Source: a virus. From it: a DNA stretch of 44,575 nt. Where the stretch lies: the IMG/VR virus record IMGVR_UViG_3300037189_007871, positions 1 to 44,575 of that record; one strand, written 5' to 3'. Position 1 is the first letter of the stretch, and every line of letters starts with the position of its first letter. Under the pieces are notes generated by a model. That model was not told the origin of the DNA and ran no database searches. It was given only the letters and a program-made list of their open reading frames with translations. This document shows positions 21,385 to 31,100 of the stretch, one piece after another. The translations under genes were made by a program, and so were the position numbers.

Positions 21385-23600
21385 ATAGCACTGCTGATTT
21401 AGACGTCCAGGTTGATTTCTCTGGCGGGCAGATAAACCAATCTGCTCGGCGCAGACTAGATGTTGATACAGTTAGGAGCGGCGGTAAGACTGCTCTTAAT
21501 TGGCAAGTTACAGCCACAGGACAGCTAATCCAGCGCCCAGGAAGAAGCCTGGTTTCTTATACTGATTGCCCGCGCGGAGACTTTATTCGCGTTTCTACGG
21601 GTGAAGAATTCTCGCTGCGCTTTGCCGCAAACCAAGTAACGATTACCGATCTTCTTGGCAGGGTTGTTGTTAGTCAAAACGATCCGACAAAGATCATATG
21701 GGATCAGAATAATCTTGATCGTATTGTTTGGACGCAAGCCCAGGATGCAATCTATATGTGCTTCCCGCGTATGCGTCCTTATATTGCTGCCTGGGATCGT
21801 TCTGCGCGCACATGGTCGTTTTTTCAGTTTTCCTTTGACCAAGGCGCGGGGGCGATCAAGATGCCCTTTTATCGCCGAGCGGTTCTTGGCGCTGTTATCT
21901 CATACGATGCGACAAAGGGCGATGTTACACTTACATGCTCCAAGCCATATTTTTCCGCCAACATGGTTGGATCAACGCTTTCCATAGTTGGGCAGCAAGT
22001 AATCTTAAAAGAATATATTTCTACGACTAAGATGAAGGCGACGATTAATTATCGATTGCCGGAAAGCATTGCCATTGTCGTGGAGAATACAGATCCGTTT
22101 TTACCAGGAATGATCTGTCAGTTTGCGTCTGCGGGCGTTAAGTTTGAGGTTGGGACTGTTGACGCGACCAATAAATCAATTGTTGGCATACTTCTTAATA
22201 ACATCGTTTTTGAGCCAGCGGCTTTCCCAGATCCGTATAAGGGCGATAGTATTGTTTCTCCGCTTGGATCTTCATTTACGTCGCGCGTCCCTGCTAAAGC
22301 AGATCCGGGTTCTCCGACTGTTCAGTGGCAAGAAGAATTTTTTTCAGCTAACCAGGGCTACCCTGAGAGTTGCAGTTATGATCGCGGTAGGCTGATTTTT
22401 ACTTCTTTTCCGCAAGCAACGAATGCAATCCTGTGGTCGCAGCTAGGATCTCCTAATAGTTTTTGGATTGACAGTATTGCTGCAACAACCCAGCCCGGCG
22501 CTGGCGGCGATGCAAGGTCGGCAATATTTGAACTTATCTCTGGTTCGCCAGATGTGTTCTTTGTCGAGGGTTGGCAGCAAGGTCTTTTCACTTTTACCCG
22601 TCGCGGAATTTTCTACACTCCAATTAGCCAGCAATATCCTGTGCAGCCTGGCAACATTACGTTCGACAAGATTTCGGATGACGGCGCGGCAAATGTGCGT
22701 CCAGTCACCATTCAAGATGCAATCCTATTTATCAATTCGGGATTAAACCGCATTGGCGCTGTGCGTCCTACTGGTTCGGCAACACGTCCGTTTTTGGCTT
22801 ATGACTTTACAGATACCCATACTGATCTTTTTAAAACGCCAAGACAGCTAACCGTTAGAACGAGTGACGGTGAGCGGCCTGAGCGCGTGATTTATGTGGT
22901 CAATGCTGACGGCACATTGGTTGTGGGCAAAGCTATATTTAGCCAACAGACTTTGTTTGTTGGCTGGATGCCCTGGACAACTGAGGGAATTGTTAAGTGG
23001 GTTTCTGCAAAAGGGCCGAATGTTTTTTACACAACGCAAAACTTAGGTAAAACTGGGCCATACTACGCGCTAGAGGCTGAGACTGAGCGCATATTTTTAG
23101 ATCACGCATTGCTTGTCAATGCAAATAATGGTCAAGCAAATCCTCCACCTGGCAAAGGTTTGTATTATAAAAAGCCAACCGGGAGCCTTGTCACTTTAAT
23201 GGACGGTAATATTGATTATGGCGAAAGGCCAATAGACAATAATGGGTTTATTATATTCAATCCCAGCGAAAGCCTTACAAGCGGAACGCTAATTGCTGGG
23301 ACGTTTACCAAGTCTGTGTTTGAGCCTTTTAGTTATTTCCAGAAACAGGGTGATCGAACAAGGCGTATTAGTATTAATCGCGCACTTATCAATGTGGAAG
23401 GATCTACAGATTTCATGCTTGGGAACAAGGTTTTCCCTTGTCAGAAATTTGGAGATGATGGATCTGGACAGCCTGTATTGATGGATGGAACTTATCGCAT
23501 CAGACTGGCCGGACGTGCTTGGGAACAAACCGTCCCGGTTACAAAGCATAGGCCTGGGCCGATCACGATCTGCGAATTGACGTTGGAGGTTTCTAACTAA
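21381..23600 (+). CDS. Tail tubular protein B-like (nozzle)
   Basis: This 739-aa, mostly beta protein follows the adaptor. It has the N-terminal pattern of the family: VDFSGGQINQSARRRLDVDT, then TATGQLIQRPGRSLVSYTD, and later SCSYDRGRLIFTSFPQATNA, ILWSQLGSPNSFWIDS and HLYVW-free strands rich in Gly/Thr. The protein forms the hexameric tail nozzle in T7-type phages. It starts at GTG 21381. The C-terminal TKHRPGPITICELTLEVSN is typical of nozzle ends. Confidence 0.85.
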   Translation: MNSTADLDVQVDFSGGQINQSARRRLDVDTVRSGGKTALNWQVTATGQLIQRPGRSLVSYTDCPRGDFIRVSTGEEFSLRFAANQVTITDLLGRVVVSQNDPTKIIWDQNNLDRIVWTQAQDAIYMCFPRMRPYIAAWDRSARTWSFFQFSFDQGAGAIKMPFYRRAVLGAVISYDATKGDVTLTCSKPYFSANMVGSTLSIVGQQVILKEYISTTKMKATINYRLPESIAIVVENTDPFLPGMICQFASAGVKFEVGTVDATNKSIVGILLNNIVFEPAAFPDPYKGDSIVSPLGSSFTSRVPAKADPGSPTVQWQEEFFSANQGYPESCSYDRGRLIFTSFPQATNAILWSQLGSPNSFWIDSIAATTQPGAGGDARSAIFELISGSPDVFFVEGWQQGLFTFTRRGIFYTPISQQYPVQPGNITFDKISDDGAANVRPVTIQDAILFINSGLNRIGAVRPTGSATRPFLAYDFTDTHTDLFKTPRQLTVRTSDGERPERVIYVVNADGTLVVGKAIFSQQTLFVGWMPWTTEGIVKWVSAKGPNVFYTTQNLGKTGPYYALEAETERIFLDHALLVNANNGQANPPPGKGLYYKKPTGSLVTLMDGNIDYGERPIDNNGFIIFNPSESLTSGTLIAGTFTKSVFEPFSYFQKQGDRTRRISINRALINVEGSTDFMLGNKVFPCQKFGDDGSGQPVLMDGTYRIRLAGRAWEQTVPVTKHRPGPITICELTLEVSN

Positions 23601-24196
23601 TGGCTTCTTCCGGCGCAGATATGAGCGTTATGGCTGGCGGGATCAGCGCAATGGGTATTCAAATGAACGCCCAGGTTCAAGCGCAGAATATACGCCAGCA
23701 AGGTCAAGACGCTTTATTCCAATATCAGTATGAGGCAGGGCAACAAAAGCTCGCCGCTAAAGCTGGGCAAATACAAGCTACCCAAACCGATCTTTACATG
23801 CGCCGTAAGAGCGCCACCAACATGGGCAATATTCAAGCTGTCATGGCAATGAGTGGCGGCGATCCAAACAGTCCATCGTCTTATGCTGTGCAGAATTGGA
23901 TACAAGGGCAAGACGACGAGAGCCGAGATCAGACAGCCTGGAACTACAGGATGGACAATCAAAGCAAGGAATTCGCTGGCAATCTTTATATGTTGCAGGG
24001 TTACAAAGCGATGAATGTTGCAAGCTATAATGCAATAGCGACAATTGCCACAGGCAATATGGCTGCGATGGGCGCATTGATGTCGAGCATAGCTCAGGCA
24101 GATCAAATGAGAACGCAGAAATCTCAAGCACGTTTCCAAAATATAATGAGCATGGCATCTAGTGGCTTAGGGATACTTGGCGGATTTTTAGGGTAG
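23600..24196 (+). CDS. Internal virion protein (small)
   Basis: This 198-aa helical protein has Gln/Ala-rich helices (QNIRQQGQDALFQYQYEAGQ, KLAAKAGQIQATQTDLYMRR) and a glycine-rich hydrophobic end (MSMASSGLGILGGFLG). T7-like phages encode a comparable small ejection protein ahead of two very large ones, as here. It probably leaves the head with the DNA and helps form a channel across the envelope. Confidence 0.75.
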   Translation: MASSGADMSVMAGGISAMGIQMNAQVQAQNIRQQGQDALFQYQYEAGQQKLAAKAGQIQATQTDLYMRRKSATNMGNIQAVMAMSGGDPNSPSSYAVQNWIQGQDDESRDQTAWNYRMDNQSKEFAGNLYMLQGYKAMNVASYNAIATIATGNMAAMGALMSSIAQADQMRTQKSQARFQNIMSMASSGLGILGGFLG

Positions 24197-24203
24197 GTGA
24201 ATA

Positions 24204-27200
24204 ATGGCAAATCGTTTTGGCCCTTCTGCTGAGCCACAATTAACAAAGCTGCCGCAACAACAGCTTGACCCTAATGTGTTTCGTCGCGGCGATCTGAAAT
24301 CAACAGGTGACGGCTATATCGCATTTGCCAGAGGCATTGCGGATACAGGACAGGCAATGCACGCCCGCGAGATGGCGGGTATTCAGCGCCAGGGCGCGAT
24401 GATGGGCTTGGGTATGAAAGCCCTGGGCATGGTTGCTGGCAAAGCTCAGGATAGCATGAAGCAGGCTGAGAATGAGCATAAGGGCCAGATTGCTTATCAA
24501 GTAGATCCACAGTCCGGCGAGATGACGGCTGTAGGAAACGCAGACGGCGCGTTTGCTGGCGCTCAGAATTTATTTAGCGGCGGCGCGCTTGGTGATAGTT
24601 TCCTTGGCGGCTTGTTTGGTGGCGGTAGCACTGGCGGCAATTCTGCAAGCATAACAACGCCTGCTCAAAGCACAAAGACAACTGACGCATACGTTGCGCC
24701 GGAGCAAGGGAAGCCAACTGCCGCACAATCTGGCGTTATGGCGACTGTTTATGCTGGGCCTGCCGCATTTAAAACTAAGATTGAAAACGATGTTTTTGAA
24801 CTTGGCAACAAGTTTCAAGGCGACCCGCAAGGATTTTATGCGGCCCAGAATGAGTATTTTAAAGGCCTTAGACAGCAATTCCCTGACGGCGCTGCTGCAA
24901 GGGTTGTTGACGCTGGATGGGAATATTCAAACGGTCTATTCAGAAATATCTTAGGCAAGGATCAAGAGCGGTCTTTAAAAACTGGCTTTGAAGATGTTAA
25001 GGAACGCGTTGAGAGAAGCGGCCAAAGAATTGCTACGCTTGCGAGAACCTACGATGGCGATGATGTCGAAGGTTATATTAAAGCTACGCCAGCATGGAAA
25101 GAATATGAAAGCTCTGTAAACCAGATTGCAGATACGCCAGCTTGGAATTCTACCTTTAGCAAGGAAAGAGCTAGGACAACCCTTGAAGATGGTATGCAGA
25201 CCGTTAGGGATCAAAACCTAATTGGACGCGCTATTGCAACGAGAGATCAAGAAGGCATAGACGCGGCGCATAAAAAGATTGATGACGCCACAATTAATAA
25301 CCCCAATTATATTGGCGGCCCTGCAAAAGCCGAAGCTGTAAGGCAAGCTGCTTATTCCCGCGTTGCGTTTTTCACTGAACAGCAAAAGCATGTTCGTGAA
25401 GGATTTAATCATGACGCAAACCTTATGCTTACGACGCTTAGGGAAGAAACACTTTCGACGTTTTCAAATGAAAAGTTAATGGAATTTGCCGTCCAGGCCA
25501 GAAAGAATTATGCGCCAGAAGCCGCAATGGCTTTTGAGAGCATGGCTAAGGTTCGCAATAGAACGCTAGAAACCGTTCGTGGCCTGCCAGCCGTTCAAGC
25601 ATTTAAGACAATTATGGGAGACGGGCCTCAGCTATATCTTGATATGGCGACTGGTAAAGCGAAGCTGGGCATTGAAGATCGGCGTATTACGCAGCCATCT
25701 CAATCTCAATTGCCAAGCGACCCAAGCCAGGCGGCCCCATCTGGTTATGCCTGGGATCTCGGCAAGCAAGGCGATAAGCCTATGCTTTTCCGCCAGTCTG
25801 ACGGCAAGCGGTTTGAACCTGGTTCAAGTGTTGAAGGCCCGCCAACGCATGGCGGTCGCAGGGAATTTAGTGCTGCCAGCCTGGATCATTATTTAGATGT
25901 AACGCATGGCATTGAAAACCCAACGGGCAATCCTCGCGCTGTTAGTCCAACCGGGGCGCGCGGAGACTTTCAGTTCATAAGCTCGACATGGGCGAGATAT
26001 GGTCAGGGAGATATTAACAACCCTGCTGATAATAGAGCGGCTGCTGGCCGCTTAGCGATGGATAACGCCAACCATTTGTCAAAAGCTCTTGGCCGTCAAC
26101 CAACTGAGGGAGAGGTCTATTTAGCGCATCAGCAAGGCGCGGCTGGCGCGGCTGCGTTACTTAATCACCCAGACATGAACGCTGCTCAGGCGCTTGCAAC
26201 ATATGCTGGCGTGTCACCTTCACGCGCTCAGCAAGCAATCCTGGTCAATGGCGGCAATTCGCATATGACCGCCGGGCAGTTTGCGGAGAAGTGGATCACG
26301 CGCTTTGAGACTGGCAAATCAGTTCCGTCTAATTATGCTGGCGGCGCTGGATTTAGTGGAGACGCTGGGGCGCGCTTTGTAAATGGATTGCCGCCTGCTG
26401 GCGGTATGCCAAGCATGACGCCAGAGTGGACAGGCCCGAATTCGTCTGTGGCATTTCCGATGGAAGAGATTGCTGCTAATCCATACTTACTGTCGGAAAG
26501 CCTTAGACAAATCCAGGCTGATACAAAAGGCCAAGCAGATACAATCAAAGCTCAGCTTCCCATGATGGAGCATTTGATTAGAACTGGGACGCCGCCAGAT
26601 AGCGATATGCTTGCGGCTGCAATACAGTTTTCAAAAGCGCACCCAAAAGAACTTCCTGACCTAGAACAACAATTCCGCGCAATATCTGACGCCTCTCATA
26701 AGGCGTTTGAATTGCAGGGCAAAGACGCAAACGAATATATCAACACAGCTGTTCGCAAAGCTGTTGAAAGCCCAGACCTTTATTCGCGCATTTATGCGAA
26801 AGAGTTAATGGAGCAAGTAAACGGCGCTGCTAAGCTGGCTACGACAAACCCGCATGAATATGCTTTGCAGGCAGGGCTAACGACAAGCAAACCGCTTGAT
26901 TACGGCGCTATTTTAAACCCAACACAATTCGGTCAAGGCGCAAATAGCGTTTCTGTTGCCGCCACTGTGTTCGGGCAACGTCGCGTTATTGCAGACGCGA
27001 TGTCTCAAAACACTGGTATGCCAAAAGCTGCCGTCATGTTTCCACCGTCAGAGATGAAAAACCTGGCGAATATGATGGTTGGCATGGATGGGCCGACTGC
27101 ATCTATATTCTTAGGCTCGATTGGCGCTACGCTTAAACGAGATGAATTCCAGCAAATACTAAGCAACAATGATTTTGGCAATGCCATCGTTGGCTTGGCG

Positions 27201-28109
27201 CACTCCACAGATCCAACGAAGGTGACGGCTGCTTATAGCTTTATGGAAAAGGCTTATACGAATAATCCGATTGCTTTTGACAAAGAGTTCAAAGGCGAGA
27301 AGGAGCTTATGGCGCGCTGGATGAATGACGCACGTTTTTATGGTCAAGAAGATGCTATGAAGCTGCGCCAGCAAGAAGTCCTTACGCCATTCCAAGAAAA
27401 AGTTTATCAGCAAAATCTAACCAAGGCGCGCGAAGAGTTAAAGACAATTGAGGTTGGCGATGTTCTTAGCCGTCTCAAATTATCTGCGCCGCCAGATGGA
27501 AGCCCTGTAAGTTTTCTTTCAGAGGGCAAAGGTTTTTTTGGCGCTGGCGATACGCCAATGGCTCCTAATGAAAGCGATTTTGCTAGTGGCTCTGTATTAC
27601 GTCAAGCCTATGTTGAAACTGTCGCTGGCTTTATGGCGCGTGGAACGCCGCAAAATATATCTGAGCAAAAGGCCACGGAATTCTTGCGGGCTAAATATGC
27701 CAAGTCGCATTTCAATGAAGGCCGCGTTATGGCTTATGCGCCTGAGCTTAAATATTCAGACGTTGCCTCTCGCACAGCATTTATGATGCAAGCAAATAAA
27801 CAGATTGAGGATGCTGCTCAGAAAAATGGAATTATGATTGATGGTGGCGGGACGTTTATGCCTGGCATGGAAAGCGGATCTTTCCTATTGGCGGACACGC
27901 AAACAGCCAATGAATTTGGAACGCCTGGGTTGCACCCATCATGGGTTGTTCAAGTTCGGGATGTGGCTGGACAGACACATATTTTGTATAACGAAGATGG
28001 AAGCCCATTACGCATTAGGTTTAATCCTCAAGCTGAGAATGGGAATGTTACTGCGATAAGCCGCGACATTGAAAAGAACAACGCTAATTCACATTGGTGG
28101 ACGCGCTAA
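24204..28109 (+). CDS. Large internal virion protein with lytic transglycosylase domain
   Basis: This 1301-aa protein has an embedded lysozyme/transglycosylase-like domain at about 560-700: HYLDVTHGIENPTGNPRAVS (catalytic Glu in HGIEN), RGDFQFISSTWARYG, and EVYLAHQQGAAGAAALLNHP. T7 gp16 carries a similar domain that cuts peptidoglycan during DNA entry. The rest is long, helical and Gln/Ala-rich. It overlaps the next giant gene by 1 nt. Confidence 0.85.
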   Translation: MANRFGPSAEPQLTKLPQQQLDPNVFRRGDLKSTGDGYIAFARGIADTGQAMHAREMAGIQRQGAMMGLGMKALGMVAGKAQDSMKQAENEHKGQIAYQVDPQSGEMTAVGNADGAFAGAQNLFSGGALGDSFLGGLFGGGSTGGNSASITTPAQSTKTTDAYVAPEQGKPTAAQSGVMATVYAGPAAFKTKIENDVFELGNKFQGDPQGFYAAQNEYFKGLRQQFPDGAAARVVDAGWEYSNGLFRNILGKDQERSLKTGFEDVKERVERSGQRIATLARTYDGDDVEGYIKATPAWKEYESSVNQIADTPAWNSTFSKERARTTLEDGMQTVRDQNLIGRAIATRDQEGIDAAHKKIDDATINNPNYIGGPAKAEAVRQAAYSRVAFFTEQQKHVREGFNHDANLMLTTLREETLSTFSNEKLMEFAVQARKNYAPEAAMAFESMAKVRNRTLETVRGLPAVQAFKTIMGDGPQLYLDMATGKAKLGIEDRRITQPSQSQLPSDPSQAAPSGYAWDLGKQGDKPMLFRQSDGKRFEPGSSVEGPPTHGGRREFSAASLDHYLDVTHGIENPTGNPRAVSPTGARGDFQFISSTWARYGQGDINNPADNRAAAGRLAMDNANHLSKALGRQPTEGEVYLAHQQGAAGAAALLNHPDMNAAQALATYAGVSPSRAQQAILVNGGNSHMTAGQFAEKWITRFETGKSVPSNYAGGAGFSGDAGARFVNGLPPAGGMPSMTPEWTGPNSSVAFPMEEIAANPYLLSESLRQIQADTKGQADTIKAQLPMMEHLIRTGTPPDSDMLAAAIQFSKAHPKELPDLEQQFRAISDASHKAFELQGKDANEYINTAVRKAVESPDLYSRIYAKELMEQVNGAAKLATTNPHEYALQAGLTTSKPLDYGAILNPTQFGQGANSVSVAATVFGQRRVIADAMSQNTGMPKAAVMFPPSEMKNLANMMVGMDGPTASIFLGSIGATLKRDEFQQILSNNDFGNAIVGLAHSTDPTKVTAAYSFMEKAYTNNPIAFDKEFKGEKELMARWMNDARFYGQEDAMKLRQQEVLTPFQEKVYQQNLTKAREELKTIEVGDVLSRLKLSAPPDGSPVSFLSEGKGFFGAGDTPMAPNESDFASGSVLRQAYVETVAGFMARGTPQNISEQKATEFLRAKYAKSHFNEGRVMAYAPELKYSDVASRTAFMMQANKQIEDAAQKNGIMIDGGGTFMPGMESGSFLLADTQTANEFGTPGLHPSWVVQVRDVAGQTHILYNEDGSPLRIRFNPQAENGNVTAISRDIEKNNANSHWWTR

Positions 28110-31100
28110 TGGCTGACGAGACTTATCAAAGAATTCTCCCAACGCCTCCTAATCCAGTCGATCTACCGCAATACCAGGATCGTCCCGATTTAGCTGGGGC
28201 GGCAATGACGCCACAGTTTCCAACGCCTAACACTAGCGCGCCTAAATTTACTGAACCGTCTTTTGGCGACAAGGCTAACGCTTTATTACATGAAAATGAT
28301 TTCTATGTTTTAGGTTCACTTGCCTCTGATTACTTTTATCCAACCGTTAAAGACCAAACGCCAGATCCAGACTTTCATCCCATCGAAGCGGCTAGGGGAA
28401 CCTGGGCTGAGAATGAAGTTTCTAAGCTGGTTGGCTTAAAGAACCGCGCTGAGTTTGATGACTTCATTGCGCGAGGACAAGAGCATATTAAAAACGATGA
28501 GATATTGGCGGCTGGCGGGTGGGGAACAACTGCGCTTCGCTTAGCGAATGGTATGGTTAGTCCCGCCGTCGTCATGCCAGCTTTTATGGGGCCAAGGCTT
28601 TTGGGGACGGCTGGCCGTCTTGCGTTAGCGGGCGGGGCTACCGCCGCTATTTCTGAACCGTTCTATCAAGCCGAAGATCCTACTAGGACAATGGGCGATG
28701 CTGCGTTTTCTATTGGCGCTGGCACTATTGGCGCTGTTGCTCTCGGAAAGCTGTTTAGATGGACGCCGCCGGAAGAGGTGGCAAAGGTAACGCAATCGAT
28801 CAAAGAAGCGCGTGGAGAAGTCGCACACGTTGAAAGAACGCAAGGCAATCAGACTATTGTTAGCGTTGCTGACGATGCCGCTGCCGTCCATTTAGACGAC
28901 AATCCTATTGGCCCAGACGCGGTTGCTGTAACGGAAAGATTAAAAGCTACGGATGGCTCTGAGTATAAGATTGAAGGCGACCAGGTAACAGAATTAAAGG
29001 GCGATGTTTCGGTAGATCCAAACGCCAGAATTACGGACAATGCGGAGCTTGATACTGGCGGCGTCCAGCCAGGTCGCCCCATAGAGGCAACTGGCACTGG
29101 CGGATCTGTTGGCGCGGCAAGCGCAGATGATCGCTCACTGGCCCCGCGAGATGTAACGCCTACGCCGCAATTACGTCTTGTTAGGGATAAGATTGGCAAT
29201 ATCGTTGATGGCTTTGTTAAGACAAGAGCTGGCGGTTACGTTGCGGATCTTGTTACACCAATTGGCCGCATGATGAACACCATTGGCACAAGCCCAGTCG
29301 GTGACGTGTTAGAAAATAGCATGTCGAAGTCTGCGCGCGCCGCAATGCTTAACCTGGCAGAGACATCGATCCGTATTGTTGATGAAAAGTTAGGCAAAGT
29401 AAAAGCAAGTGGCGGCGGCGCTGTCGAGACATATAAGAAGATTGAGAACGATGCGCTTCAATACAATGCTGTTCGTTCGGTAGAGCTTGCCTATGCTGAA
29501 CATGCTTATGGCTCGGCAGCAAATGAGCCTAAAGCCCGTTTGATTGGGTCTGACTATTGGCCTGGTCGGCCCCAGGACAAAATGACATATGAGCAATTTA
29601 ATGAGCGTGTCTTTATCGCCCTTAATAATGGTGACAAGGATTTACTTGGGCAGGCTAATTTTGGCGCGGCAGATGCAGCGGTAGAGAAGGCGGCAGCGGA
29701 AGTCCGTGTGCATTTTGACAAATGGGCTGAAAGGGCAACCAAGGCTCAGTTTGAAGATGGCACAACAATGTTGTCCGATGCTTTTAAAGCTCCGCGCGGC
29801 GCGCTGAGCTATGCGCCTCATATGTATGATAATGCTAAGATCGATGGCAATTGGCCTGCGTTTGTTGGCATGTGGAAAGAAAGCCTGCGCGTTGACCAGG
29901 AAGCAAAAGCAGCGGCTAAAGAGCGGATCATTGATTATAAAGATCAGCACGAAGAGCTAACGAATAGAATAGCCGAAGCTAATAAACGCATGGCGGCTAT
30001 TGATCGCAGAATTAAAGAAATTGATATACGCCAGTCTGAGCGTGACATGGTTGGCAAGGCTCAGCAATCTCAGGAAGAGAAAGCGATTGATCGCGTTGAA
30101 AGCGCCAAGACGCTGGCTCAGGAAGTTCGAGATGACATCGAATTCCTGCGAAGCTCTCTTGATGAGAATAGCGCAGAAGTAAAGATGTTGGAGCGTGAGT
30201 TAGCTCAGCTTGAAAAAGAAGCTAGGCCAATCTCAGCGAAAGAACTGGCTCAGATTGAGAAGGAAGAGCTAGAGCGTTTCATCGTAGATCCTGAGCATAA
30301 AAAGGCTCTTGAGATTGCGGTAGGCCGTCGCAAGAGAGAAGAGCCTTCCAGTATTTTAGAGTGGATTGCGCGCGAAGGCGGCGTGTCTGATCCTGGCGGC
30401 GAATTGATGAGCGCGCTAGGAAAAGGCGCAAAGCCAATTAAATATTATACCGTCATCCCAGGCGAGAAGCAGATCGTTGATGGCAAGGAAGTCAAGACGA
30501 AAAGCAAGCGCCTGACGCATAAATTAATTGTTCCGCTAAAGAACGAGCTAAGAGAAAACAATACGTTCAACGCCTGGGCGCAACGCTTTCGTGAGATGGC
30601 TCCTGAGCGTTTTGGAGATGAAGTTCCTGACGATAATGAAGTAATCGATATTATTTCGGAAGCTATTAACGGGAGAGAACCTGACTGGTTCCGTGACATA
30701 CAGCCTGGCGCTGAGACGAATAGAGTTGCGGATGCTTATATGCAGGCGTTTGAGAACCTAGACGTTAAACCAAAGAACCTTAAAGAGGCGATGAAGGCGC
30801 TTTCATCCGGCGTTGATGAGCGTGTCCTCGACCGTCTTAACGAAAGCCTCGGCGCTGGCAGCAAGGCTGGCCGCGCTGGTGAAGAGTTGGTGGATAAGAA
30901 TGCCGCTCGCGCTGAGGCTAAGCGTTATATATCCAAGCTAATTCAAGATCGCCGTGTTGCTGATGCCCGAACTGTTGGCGCTAATGCGGCAAGCAAAGAC
31001 ATAGGTGTATTAAAGACTGAAAACCGGGGTCGTATTGGACAGCTTGAAGATCGTCGCGCCAATCTCGAAGAGGTGCGTATGATGCTTGAGACGGTAGAAA